This document shows positions 56,724 through 64,000 of a stretch of DNA of 64,000 nucleotides, one piece after another. The stretch comes from Patulibacter americanus DSM 16676 (GTDB taxonomy: Bacteria > Actinomycetota > Thermoleophilia > Solirubrobacterales > Solirubrobacteraceae). The position numbers and the translations under genes are program-made. Location: assembly GCF_000420025.1 (NCBI RefSeq), contig NZ_ATUD01000003.1:310001-374000 (forward strand), given 5' to 3'. Each line of letters starts with the position of its first letter. Positions within the stretch are counted from its first letter, which is position 1. The notes under the pieces were generated by a model. That model saw only the letters and a list, made by a program, of their open reading frames with translations. It made no database searches and had not been told where the DNA came from.

Positions 56724-57347
56724 GTGCTCTTCACCACCGCAGACGACGTCCACGACACCCTCGGCCGGCTCATGCAGGAGCTCGCGACCGACCAGGAGGT
56801 CGGGCTGCGCCTGTCCCGCCTGGACTCCGTCGTCCAGCTGCGCTACCGCAACCCCGACACGACGGTGACGCTCGTCGCACGCGAGGGCGACGCTCCCGCC
56901 GTGCACCTGGGCGACGTCCCGGAGGGCACCCCGAACCCCGAGGTCATCCTCACGCTCGACGCCGACACGGGCCACGAGCTGTGGCTCGGCCGCCAGAACC
57001 TCACGATCGCCATCGCCCGCGGCGCGATCCAGGCCAAGGGCGACAACCGCCGGGTCCTGGACCTGCTCGGGATGAACGACGTCATCGCCCCGCACTACGA
57101 GGCGCTGCTGCGCGCCACGGGCCGCGAGGCGCTCATCGACCCGCAGCCCGTCCCGGACGGCGCGCCGGCCGAGGGCGAGGAGCCGGCCGGCGACGCCGCC
57201 GAGGGCGAGCAGCCCGAGGCGACGGACGCCGAGGCCACGGAGGCCGCCGGCGAGGCCGCGGTCGAGGCGCTCAGCGGCGACGACGACGCGCAGCAGGCGT
57301 CGGGCGCTGAGGCCCAGGTCGCGGAGGACGACGCCGCGGCCCAGTAG
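56724..57347 (+). CDS. SCP2 sterol-carrier-like domain protein
   Basis: 207 residues from the GTG at 56724 (AAGG 9 nt upstream). Residues of about 25-125 show the SCP2 pattern: LDSVVQLRYRNPDTTVTLV, EVILTLDADTGHELWLGRQNLTIAIARGAIQAKGD. Such folds bind lipids or acyl chains. The last 70 residues are an acidic Glu/Asp/Ala-rich low-complexity tail. Adjacent to the thiolase, which fits a lipid link, though not proven. Confidence 0.82.
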   Translation: MLFTTADDVHDTLGRLMQELATDQEVGLRLSRLDSVVQLRYRNPDTTVTLVAREGDAPAVHLGDVPEGTPNPEVILTLDADTGHELWLGRQNLTIAIARGAIQAKGDNRRVLDLLGMNDVIAPHYEALLRATGREALIDPQPVPDGAPAEGEEPAGDAAEGEQPEATDAEATEAAGEAAVEALSGDDDAQQASGAEAQVAEDDAAAQ

Positions 57348-57351
57348 GCGC

Positions 57352-58014
57352 TCAGGCGTCCGGCGGGCGGGTCTCGCCCGCCGGGACGTCGCCCGCGCGG
57401 TAGCGGACCGTGCGGCCGTCCGGGCCCGGGATGACGAGGGCCGGCTCGCCGTCCGTGTCGTCGAAGCGCGGGACGACCGGGTCCGGCACGCCGCCGGGGC
57501 AGTCCGCGAACGCCTCCTCGGTGGTGGCGTAGCGGGCGAGGTGCTCGAGCTGGCGCAGCGTCGGGAACGCCAGCACCGCGCGGCCCTCCTCCGCGTCCCG
57601 CAGCAGCGTCCTCGGGGTCGCCCAGCGGCTGGCGATGATCTCCTCGCCGTCGATCGTCTCGACGACGTCGGCAGGCACGCGGGCCAGGAAGAAGACGGTG
57701 TCGAAGCGCCGCGGCAGCGGCTCCGGCGTGACCCAGCGGTCGAACGCCACGAGCTCGTCTGCGGCCACGTCGACGCCCGCCTCCTCGCGCAGCTCACGGG
57801 CGGCGGCGACGGGCCACGCGGCCTCGCCCTCCCCGTCCTCCGGATCGACCCGGCCGCCGGGGAACACCCAGAACCCGCCCATGAACCGGGCGGCGTGGGT
57901 GCGCTGGCCGACGAGCACCTCCATGCCGCCAGCGCCGTCGCGCAGCGCGATGACGGCCGCGGCCATGTGCGGCGTGGCGGGGGTGGGGGGCGAGTCGGGG
58001 GCGTCGGAGGACAC
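57352..58014 (-). CDS. NUDIX hydrolase (NUDT19/CoA-diphosphatase-like)
   Basis: 220 residues. Nudix box GGRVDPEDG to AAARELREEAGV, with the REUxEExGU core intact but one extra residue before it compared with Gx5Ex7. FMGGFWVFPGGRVD and AFDRWVTPEPLPRRFDT resemble the NUDT7/NUDT19 group, which cleaves CoA and derivatives. Ends 4 nt from the convergent SCP2 gene; overlaps nothing. The lipoprotein gene precedes it on the same strand (4 nt gap). Confidence 0.85.
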   Translation of the reverse strand: MSSDAPDSPPTPATPHMAAAVIALRDGAGGMEVLVGQRTHAARFMGGFWVFPGGRVDPEDGEGEAAWPVAAARELREEAGVDVAADELVAFDRWVTPEPLPRRFDTVFFLARVPADVVETIDGEEIIASRWATPRTLLRDAEEGRAVLAFPTLRQLEHLARYATTEEAFADCPGGVPDPVVPRFDDTDGEPALVIPGPDGRTVRYRAGDVPAGETRPPDA

Positions 58015-58018
58015 GGGT

Positions 58019-58621
58019 TCAGCCCTTGGGGACGGAGGTGGCGGCGAAGGCGGCGTAGTCGACCTTCCAGGCGCCGCCGACGCGGCGCATCGGCACCGGG
58101 GTCTGGCCGCCGAGGCTGAGCGTCGCGTGGTCGTCGGCGACCAGCACGTCGGCGTCGCCGATCAGGGCCAGGTCGCGCTTCGACGGGCCGGCGGCGCCGT
58201 TGCCGACGTTCTTGAACAGCTCCTCGCACGACCCGCCCCCGCCGCCCTGCGCGCGCAGCAGCTCCTCGAAGCCGACGGTCCGCGAGCAGATGCCGTCCGC
58301 GTCGCGGTCGGCGATCGCGGCCGCGAACGCCCGGAACGCGCCGCGGACGCTGCGGGCCTGCTCGGCCGAGGCGGGGCGCCCGCCCGCGGCGTAGTCGCTC
58401 AGCGGGGTGGGGGCCGGGGCGGGCGCGGCGCCCGTGGCGGCACCGCGCGAGCCCTGGGCCTGCACGGCGGGGTCCGGGGCGGCGGTCGTCGCCGCGGGCG
58501 CCGCGACGGTGCTCACGGGCCTCGCGGCGGTCGTCGTCGGCTCGTCGCTCCCACATCCCGTCGCACCGGCCAGCAACGTGGCGGCGACGATCAGGGACGG
58601 GAGCGGGCGCAGGCGGATCAC
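58019..58621 (-). CDS. Putative lipoprotein, unknown function
   Basis: 200 residues from a GTG start: MIRLRPLPSLIVAATLLAGATGC gives a signal peptide with a lipobox-like end and Cys at residue 23 (quoted in family terms: ATGC). After an Ala/Thr/Pro linker, the domain (SVRGAFRAFAAAIADRDADGICSRTVGFEELL, split) has two Cys that may pair and a C-terminal strand pair (PVPMRRVGGAWKVDYAAF) like SnoaL/NTF2-type secreted proteins. No firm family. 4 nt upstream of the NUDIX gene. Confidence 0.7.
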   Translation of the reverse strand: MIRLRPLPSLIVAATLLAGATGCGSDEPTTTAARPVSTVAAPAATTAAPDPAVQAQGSRGAATGAAPAPAPTPLSDYAAGGRPASAEQARSVRGAFRAFAAAIADRDADGICSRTVGFEELLRAQGGGGGSCEELFKNVGNGAAGPSKRDLALIGDADVLVADDHATLSLGGQTPVPMRRVGGAWKVDYAAFAATSVPKG

Positions 58622-58662
58622 GGTGGCACGGCGCGGCGGGGACGGCCGCGCCGTCCGCCAGC

Positions 58663-60105
58663 CTAGTCGAGCGCCGGGGCCAGCGGGGCGGCCTCCGCGG
58701 GGGTGCTGGCGTCCGGCGTGGCGCACCGCCGGCCCGGCGCGAGCAGGCCCACGACGGCGCCGATGGCGAGGACGACGCCGCCGACGGGGACCGCGGCCCG
58801 CAGCCCGTCCGTGAACGCCTCGGGCGAGACGTAGGACCCGCTCGACGCGAACACCGTCGCGAGCACGGCCACGCCGAACACGCCGCCGACCTCGCGGATC
58901 ATGTTCGTGGCCCCCGACGCCTTGCCGGCCAGCGCGGCGGGCGCGGCGGCGAGGACGGCCCCGGTGACCGGGGCGATGACGAGGCCCATGCCGGCGCCGG
59001 CGAGGACGAACGGGACCACGAAGTCGCCGTAGGGCGCGTCGACGGCCGTGACGGAGGCGAGCCACAGGAGCCCGACGGACTGGAGCGCCATGCCCGTGAC
59101 CAGCAGCGGCCGGGCGCCGATCCGGTCGCTCAGGATCCCGGCGATCGGGGCGAAGATCACCGGCATGCCCGTCCAGGGAAGCGTGCGCAGGCCGGCCTCG
59201 AGCGGCCCCATCCCCTGGACGATCTGGAAGAACTGCCCGAGCAGGAAGATCGAGCCGAACATCCCGAAGAACATCGCGAAGACGAGCAGGTTCGTCGCCG
59301 TGAACGGGACGGACCGGAACAGCGACAGGGGCAGCATCGGCGCGCGGGCGCGGCGCTCGAGGACCACGAACGCGGCGAGCACCAGCAGCCCGCCGGCGAT
59401 CGAGACGACGACGGTGGCGCTGCCCCAGCCGAGCGCCTGGCTGCGGACGATGCCGAACGTCAGGCCGAAGAGGCCGAGGCTGGAGAGGACGAGCCCGGGC
59501 CGGTCGATCGGGGTGGTCCGGCCGCCCTCGCCGAAGGACTCACGCAGGCCACGGAGGGCGAAGGGCACGAGCACCAGGCCGACGGGCACGTTCAGCCAGA
59601 AGATCCACGACCAGGCGGCGCCCTCGACCACGGCGCCGCCGACCGCGGGCCCGAGCGCCACGCCGAGGCCGGAGACGGCGCCCCACAGCCCGATCGCGGG
59701 TCCGCGGCGGTCCGCGGGGACGGCGTCGGCCAGGATCGCGAGCGAGAGCGGCGTGATGATCGCGGCACCCAGGCCCTGGAGGGCGCGGGCGGTGATGAGC
59801 AGCTCGATGCTCTGGGACATCGCCGCAAGGGCGCTGGCGGCCGTGAAGACGAGCAGGCCCACGACGAACATCCGCCTGCGACCGAACCGGTCGCCGATCG
59901 CCGCGCCGGTGAGCAGGAAGACGGCGAACGCGAGCGTGTAGGCGTTGACGGTCCACTCGAGGGCCTCGAGCGAGCCGCCGAGGTCGTCGCGGATCGAGGG
60001 CAGGGCGACGCCGACGACGAGGTTGTCGAGCGACGTCATGAAGACCGCGACGGCTACGAGGAGGACGGCGCGGAAGGGGTGGGCGAGGGGCGGTGGGGTG
60101 CTCAT
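58663..60105 (-). CDS. MFS drug efflux transporter, DHA2 (EmrB/QacA) family
   Basis: 480 residues, about 14 helices. Motif A GDRFGRRRMFVVGL, motif D1 SLDNLVVGVALPSI, motif C-like GPAVGGAVVEGAAWSWIFWLNVPVGL, and RALQGLGAAIITP are the hallmarks of 14-TM proton antiporters. Start at the ATG 60105 gives MSTPPPLAHPFRAVLL. Downstream of tetR on the same strand, with a separate operator in between, so it is a TetR-controlled efflux pump. Confidence 0.93.
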   Translation of the reverse strand: MSTPPPLAHPFRAVLLVAVAVFMTSLDNLVVGVALPSIRDDLGGSLEALEWTVNAYTLAFAVFLLTGAAIGDRFGRRRMFVVGLLVFTAASALAAMSQSIELLITARALQGLGAAIITPLSLAILADAVPADRRGPAIGLWGAVSGLGVALGPAVGGAVVEGAAWSWIFWLNVPVGLVLVPFALRGLRESFGEGGRTTPIDRPGLVLSSLGLFGLTFGIVRSQALGWGSATVVVSIAGGLLVLAAFVVLERRARAPMLPLSLFRSVPFTATNLLVFAMFFGMFGSIFLLGQFFQIVQGMGPLEAGLRTLPWTGMPVIFAPIAGILSDRIGARPLLVTGMALQSVGLLWLASVTAVDAPYGDFVVPFVLAGAGMGLVIAPVTGAVLAAAPAALAGKASGATNMIREVGGVFGVAVLATVFASSGSYVSPEAFTDGLRAAVPVGGVVLAIGAVVGLLAPGRRCATPDASTPAEAAPLAPALD

Positions 60106-60184
60106 GGGATCTCCGGGGGCTTGGGGCGGGTGGCTGCGGGGCCGGGGGTGCAGGGCGAAGAGGTGTGGGCGTGCGGCGTAGAGC

Positions 60185-60200
60185 GTGAGCACTCGCTCAC
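60185..60200 (-). promoter_or_regulatory. TetR operator before the MFS gene
   Basis: Inverted repeat GTGAGCACTCGCTCAC (6-base arms GTGAGC/GCTCAC), 80 nt upstream of the MFS start. Half-site GTGAGY is the same as in the operator before tetR. Confidence 0.75.
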
Positions 60201-60244
60201 ATTGGGCCGCGAGCGGGCCGCGTTGGGGCGACGGGACCGGGGCG

Positions 60245-60880
60245 TTACGGCCTCGGGGCGTCCTCCGGATCGGCGGCGGAGGTGCTGGCCGCTGCCGGGT
60301 CGCCGGCCGGCGGAGCGCACGGGACGTCGCCGGGCAGCTCCTTCACGGGGGCGAGCGCGCGGGCCCAGGGGGCGTCGAGCTCGCTCAGGCCGAGGGCTAC
60401 GGCGACGTTCATGAGCATGCCCTCGGCGAAGAACGCGCGGAGCGCCTCGGGCTCCGCGCCGGACGCCCGCTCCACGACGCCGTAGAGGTCGGCGAACGAG
60501 GCGCGCATCGCCGCGCGGATCTCGGGGTGCGTGGGCGAGGCCGCGTGCGCGTGGAGCTGCACGAGGACCGTGTCGCGCTCGCGCAGGAGGGCGGCGTAGG
60601 CGGCGCCCATCGCGGGGCCGGGGTCCTCGCCGCGCGCCCGGGCCTCCTCGGCGGCGTGCGCGAAGCGCTCCCGGATGATCCGGTTGCAGCGCGCGACGAC
60701 GGCCACGTTCAGGTCCTCCTTCGCCGGGAAGAGGCGGAAGAGGTAGGCGTGCGAGATGCCCGCCGCCTGCGCGATCGCCAGCGTCGGCGTGCCGTCGAAT
60801 CCCCGCTCCGCGATCAGCGGCATCGCCGCCTCGAGGATCTCGGCACGGCGCTCCTCGGCGCTCTTGCGGGGGATCGGCAT
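60245..60880 (-). CDS. TetR-family repressor of the MFS pump
   Basis: 211 residues. N-terminal HTH (RRAEILEAAMPLIAERGFDGTPTLAIAQAAGISHAYLFRLFPAKEDL, split for quoting) with the recognition helix SHAYLFRLF; C-terminal ligand-binding domain and an Ala/Pro-rich tail. ATG at 60880; earlier in-frame codons reach 61429 without support. It is 139 nt upstream of the transporter, with matching palindromes at both promoters. Confidence 0.93.
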   Translation of the reverse strand: MPIPRKSAEERRAEILEAAMPLIAERGFDGTPTLAIAQAAGISHAYLFRLFPAKEDLNVAVVARCNRIIRERFAHAAEEARARGEDPGPAMGAAYAALLRERDTVLVQLHAHAASPTHPEIRAAMRASFADLYGVVERASGAEPEALRAFFAEGMLMNVAVALGLSELDAPWARALAPVKELPGDVPCAPPAGDPAAASTSAADPEDAPRP

Positions 60881-60884
60881 TGCG

Positions 60885-60900
60885 GTGAGTGTCCACTCAC
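60885..60900 (-). promoter_or_regulatory. TetR operator before tetR
   Basis: Perfect 16-bp palindrome GTGAGTGTCCACTCAC (7-base arms around TC), 4 nt before the tetR ATG. It overlaps the predicted -10 region, so the repressor should shut off its own gene. Confidence 0.88.
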
Positions 60901-60916
60901 TTCCTTCCTTTGTCAA
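60888..60916 (-). promoter_or_regulatory. tetR promoter
   Basis: On the minus strand: consensus TTGACA (60916-60911), 17-base spacer, GACACT (60893-60888). Transcription should start near the ATG, so the message is nearly leaderless. The 5' half of the operator lies in this -10. Confidence 0.6.
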
Positions 60917-61157
60917 GTCGCGGTTGGCTGGCGGCCCCGGCCGGGACAGCGCTCGGCCGCGCGGTGCCGGGACGCCGCGCAGGAGGGTGTGGTCCGGCTC
61001 CGGCCGGGCTCGGCGGCCGGGCAGGTACGGACCCGGGCCGCCCTGGCCGGGTCGCGCCGGCATGCCCCGGCGGGTCGGGGCGGTCAGTCGCCGGCCGGAT
61101 CCGGCGTTCCGGCCCGGCCGGCGTCCTGGCGCGGGCCGGCCCCCTACTCTCTCTCGG

Positions 61158-62477
61158 GTGAATGACCCGTCCGCGCGGACGGCTTCGCGCGCCGGGCGGG
61201 GTGTCGTGGCCGAGGCCCTCGGGCCCGAGTGGGCCCTCGCGCTGCGCGAGGCCGCCTCCGCCTTCCTGCTGTCGCGCGCCGTCGTCTGGATCGCCGGCGT
61301 GCTGGCGATCGTGCTGTTCGGGTGGGCGGAGTCCCGGGGGGCGCGGCTCGACCCGCTGTGGGCCTGCCGGCCGACCGGCACGGCGGGCGTCGACGCGCTC
61401 GTGGCCCCGGGCTGCCGGTGGGACAGCACGTGGTACCTCGAGATCGCCGGGGGCGGTTACTCGCCGACGGATCCGGCGCGCTCCGCGTTCTTCCCGCTCT
61501 ACCCGCTGCTCGTGAGCGTCGTCTCGGCCCCACTCGGCGGCGCGCTGCTGCCTGCGGGCCTGCTCGTCTCGTGGAGCTGCGCGCTCGGGTTCCTGACGCT
61601 GCTGCACCACACGGTCGCTCGCGCTCGCGGCGCGGCCACCGCCTCGACCGTGGTGAAGGTCGCGGCGTACGTCCCCCCGGCGATCTTCCTCTCGGCCGTC
61701 TACACCGAGGCGCTGTTCCTCCTGCTCTCGCTCGGGGCCCTCGTGGCGGCGCGTCGCGACCGCTGGATGCTCGCCGGGATCCTGGGGGCGATCGGCGCCT
61801 CGTGTCGGTCCATCGGGATCCTCATCGCCATCCCGCTGGCCGTGGAGTACCTGTGGGGGCGGCGCGGCCGCGGCGAGACGCGGCTCGTCGACCGGTGGTG
61901 GCGCCCGCGCCACGCGCTGCGGCCCGACGTGCTGTGGATCGGCCTGGTGCCGCTCGGGTTCCTCGCCTACGCCGCGTTCCTCGGGGTGGCCACCGGCGAC
62001 CCGATGGGGGCGGTGCGCGCGCAGGGCGACTGGGAGCGGCACTTCCTGACGCCGATCGGCGGGCTGCTGGCGGCGGTCGGCGTCGTCGTCGGCCGGATCG
62101 GCGACCTGGCCGGCCTCTGGTACATGGCGCCGCTGGCCCCCGGGCAGGTGCCCGCGCTCGCGCTCACCCGCGACGTCGTCCTGCTGCTCTTCGTCGGAGC
62201 CGCGCTCGCCGTCCTCTGGTGGGGCCGGGGGCGCGTGCCGGTGAGCTGGTGGATCTGGGGCGTCGTCTCGCTCGCCTACCCGCTCTCGGTCCCGTCGTTC
62301 CAGCAGCCGCTGATGTCGCTGCCGCGGTTCACGATGGCGTGCTTCCCGATCGTCGTGATGCTCGGCCTGTGGGCGCACCGCGGCGGTGCGAAGCGCTGGC
62401 GCTGGCTCGCCCCGACCCTGCTCGGCCTGCAGGCGGCGTGGGCCGTCCTGTTCGTCACCTGGACGTGGGCGCCGTGA
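61158..62477 (+). CDS. PIG-V-like GT-C glycosyltransferase
   Basis: 439 residues with about ten helices. The first extracytoplasmic loop has RWDSTWYLEIAGGGY, followed by SAFFPLYPLLVS, both typical of PIG-V/ArnT-type GT-C enzymes, where the loop Asp is catalytic. It probably moves a mannose from a polyprenyl donor to a cell-wall acceptor. The GTG at 61158 gives VNDPSARTA; a TACTCT -10-like box lies 7 nt before it, so the mRNA may be leaderless. Bases 60917-61144 show no other feature. Its 3' end overlaps the convergent regulator by 23 nt. Confidence 0.82.
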   Translation: MNDPSARTASRAGRGVVAEALGPEWALALREAASAFLLSRAVVWIAGVLAIVLFGWAESRGARLDPLWACRPTGTAGVDALVAPGCRWDSTWYLEIAGGGYSPTDPARSAFFPLYPLLVSVVSAPLGGALLPAGLLVSWSCALGFLTLLHHTVARARGAATASTVVKVAAYVPPAIFLSAVYTEALFLLLSLGALVAARRDRWMLAGILGAIGASCRSIGILIAIPLAVEYLWGRRGRGETRLVDRWWRPRHALRPDVLWIGLVPLGFLAYAAFLGVATGDPMGAVRAQGDWERHFLTPIGGLLAAVGVVVGRIGDLAGLWYMAPLAPGQVPALALTRDVVLLLFVGAALAVLWWGRGRVPVSWWIWGVVSLAYPLSVPSFQQPLMSLPRFTMACFPIVVMLGLWAHRGGAKRWRWLAPTLLGLQAAWAVLFVTWTWAP

Positions 62478-63435
62478 GGGCCGGCGGCGGCGTCGCGCGG
62501 GTGCGGAACGCCTCGCGGTAGCGCTGCGGGCTCACGCCGACGACCCGGCGGAAGCGGTCGCGAAACGTGGCCGGCGAGGCGAACCCGGCGCGGCGCGCGA
62601 TCCGGGCCACGGAGAGGTCCGTCGTCTCGAGCAGGCCCTGGGCCGCGCGGATGCGGGCGCGCAGCAGCCACTGCAGCGGCGTGGTCCCCGTCTGGCGGCG
62701 GAACTGCCGCGAGAGCGTGCGGCTGCTCATCATCGCGACGGCCGCGATGTCGTCCACGTCGAGGTCCTGGTCCAGGTGCTCCTCGATCCACGCGAGGACG
62801 GGGGCCAGCGACGACCCGCTCGGGGCCGGGGGCTCGTGCGCGATGAACTGCGACTGACCGCCGGGACGCTCGAGCGGCATGACGGCGTCGCGCGCGGCCT
62901 CGGCGGCCACCGCCGCGCCGTGGTCCGTGCGGATCATGTGCAGGCAGAGGTCGAGGCCGGCGGCGGCCCCGGCCGACGTCAGCACCGAGCCGTCGTCGAC
63001 GAAGAGGACGTCGGGGTCGACCTCGACCGCGGGGTGCAGGCGGGCGAGGTCGGCCGCGCCCCGCCAGTGGGTCGTCGCCCGTCGCCCGTCGAGCAGCCCG
63101 GCCTGCGCCAGGACGAACGCCCCGCTGCAGATCGAGGCGATCCGGCAGCCGGCCGCCGCCGCGTCCCGGAGCGCGTCGAGCGTGGCCGGCGGGGACGGCC
63201 GGAGCGGGTCGGTCGTGCCCGGGACGACGATCGTGTCGGCCCCGCGCAGCTCGTCGAGGCCCCACGGCGCCCGCACGCCGAACAGCCCGGCCGAGACCTC
63301 GTCCTCGGGAGCGCAGACGCGGACGCGGTAGGCCGGCCGACCGTCGGCGAGACGTGGGCGCGAGAACCCGTCCGCGGCGATGGCGAGGTCGAGCGGCACG
63401 ACCCCGTCGAGGGCCAGGACGGCGACGGCGATCAT
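62455..63435 (-). CDS. GlxA-type AraC regulator with DJ-1/PfpI-like domain
   Basis: 326 residues. The N-terminal class I amidotransferase-like domain (MIAVAVLALDGVVPLDLA; ASICSGAFVLAQAGLLDG with the nucleophile-position Cys) is followed by an AraC HTH pair (DIAAVAMMSSRTLSRQFRRQTG; RIARRAGFASPATFRDRFRRVVG). Such proteins respond to amino-acid or aldehyde-type signals. ATG at 63435; longer frame to 63741 unsupported. Divergent from the membrane protein at 63592, a possible target. Confidence 0.92.
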   Translation of the reverse strand: MIAVAVLALDGVVPLDLAIAADGFSRPRLADGRPAYRVRVCAPEDEVSAGLFGVRAPWGLDELRGADTIVVPGTTDPLRPSPPATLDALRDAAAAGCRIASICSGAFVLAQAGLLDGRRATTHWRGAADLARLHPAVEVDPDVLFVDDGSVLTSAGAAAGLDLCLHMIRTDHGAAVAAEAARDAVMPLERPGGQSQFIAHEPPAPSGSSLAPVLAWIEEHLDQDLDVDDIAAVAMMSSRTLSRQFRRQTGTTPLQWLLRARIRAAQGLLETTDLSVARIARRAGFASPATFRDRFRRVVGVSPQRYREAFRTRATPPPALTAPTSR

Positions 63436-63575
63436 GGCCGGATCCACCCCGGGGGCGTCGGGAGGAGGTGAGGCGTCGCGGGCACGGAAAGCAGTCTGGC
63501 AGTGCCGTTCGGGACCCGTCTGGCCCGTGGCCGAAACCACGCGCAAGATGGCGTTTCTGCCATCCCGGCCGGCCC

Positions 63576-63581
63576 TAGGAT
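63576..63581 (+). promoter_or_regulatory. Possible -10 for the DUF2269-like gene
   Basis: TAGGAT ends 10 nt before the ATG at 63592. -35 unclear. Confidence 0.35.
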
Positions 63582-63591
63582 CGGCGGCCGA

Positions 63592-64000
63592 ATGACGAAG
63601 CTCCTGCTGAGCGTCCACGTGCTGGCCGCGATCCTCACCATCGGCCCGGTCGCGGTCGTGGCCAGCCTGTTCCCCCGCTACGCCCGCGAGGCCCTCGACG
63701 GGACGGGCGAGGCGGACCCCGGGGTCGTGCGGGTGCTGCACCGCGTGACCCGGGTCTACGCGGTCCTCGGCGTGCTCGTCCCCGCCTTCGGCTTCGCGAC
63801 GGCCGCGTCGCTGGGGGTGCTCGGCGACGCGTGGTTCCTCGCCTCGATCGCGCTCACGGCCGCGGCGGCAGCGCTGCTCGTGGGCGGCATCGTCCCCGGG
63901 CAGGAGCGGCTGCTGCGGGTCGTGGTCGGGCCGGAGGAGCCGCCGGCGTCGTGGCGGTCCGAGGTCGTGCGGCTCGGCATGCGCACCGGGATCTTCAACC
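63592..64000 (+). CDS. DUF2269-like membrane protein, 3' truncated
   Basis: 136 residues visible, cut by the window end with no stop codon. MTKLLLSVHVLAAILTIGPVAV opens with a helix carrying a His, followed by LHRVTRVYAVLGVLVPAFGFATA and FLASIALTAAAAALLVGGIVPGQ. This matches the style of DUF2269 proteins (about 150 residues, four helices, conserved His). Divergent from the GlxA-type regulator. Confidence 0.7.
   Translation, partial: MTKLLLSVHVLAAILTIGPVAVVASLFPRYAREALDGTGEADPGVVRVLHRVTRVYAVLGVLVPAFGFATAASLGVLGDAWFLASIALTAAAAALLVGGIVPGQERLLRVVVGPEEPPASWRSEVVRLGMRTGIFN

Overview
The window reads as a chromosomal segment of a very GC-rich Gram-positive bacterium. Codon third positions are almost all G or C, GTG starts are common, S14 is the zinc-binding type, S12 carries the insert typical of Gram-positives, and there is a mycobacterial-style acidic-phospholipid/GPI-like gene set (PIG-V-type glycosyltransferase, Rv1264-like cyclase, Ada-AlkA fusion). 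Within Actinobacteriota the gene order and the peculiar ribosomal-protein extensions suggest the class Thermoleophilia (Solirubrobacterales/Patulibacter-like). That placement is inference and was not tested by a search.

Positions 1-29.5 kb hold the transcription/translation core on the plus strand: rpoB (5' truncated) and rpoC; an inserted pair (EamA-like permease, unusual alpha/beta hydrolase); the str operon rpsL-rpsG-fusA-tuf; the S10-spc block rpsJ to rplO (21 ribosomal-protein genes, mostly overlapping or 2-14 nt apart); secY-adk-map; and an alpha-type operon rpmJ-rpsM-rpsK-rpoA-rplQ. infA and rpsD, usually part of this last stretch, are absent here. Strong hairpins end rpoC, rpsG, tuf and rplQ. 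L22, S17 and S3 carry long non-ribosomal tails.

Positions 29.5-38.1 kb hold a DUF1707 protein, truA, an XRE-regulator/membrane-protein pair with two near-identical palindromic operators, and surE. Next is a lower-GC minus-strand insertion of two genes: a 67-residue protein and an 817-residue SMC/Rad50-like ATPase with a zinc-hook CPVC and a C-terminal HEPN/DUF4145-like segment. This is the best candidate in the window for an undescribed, possibly defensive, system. ligA follows, then an approximately 190-nt structured non-coding RNA candidate.

Positions 38.1-45.0 kb are a minus-strand series: Nif3-like protein, long-chain acyl-CoA ligase, small membrane protein, PLP aminotransferase, Rv1264-like adenylate cyclase and a PBP4-type carboxypeptidase. 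Positions 45.1-54.4 kb contain an ECF sigma factor fused to a zinc anti-sigma domain, membrane segment and long Pro/Ala/Gly tail, a tRNA-Pro(CGG), an HtrA protease, an alkylation-repair pair (Ada-AraC-AlkA fusion and Ogt), a natural nicotinate phosphoribosyltransferase-nicotinamidase fusion, and terC under a yybP-ykoY manganese riboswitch. Positions 54.4-64 kb hold general metabolism and efflux: an MBL hydrolase, thiolase, SCP2-like protein, NUDIX hydrolase, lipoprotein, a TetR/MFS drug-efflux pair with two matching operators, a PIG-V-like glycosyltransferase, a GlxA-type regulator and a 3'-truncated DUF2269-like membrane protein. A recurrent theme is promoters whose -10 element lies only 5-11 bases before the start codon (rpsL, ligA, tetR, the PIG-V-like gene, xre), suggesting many leaderless mRNAs.
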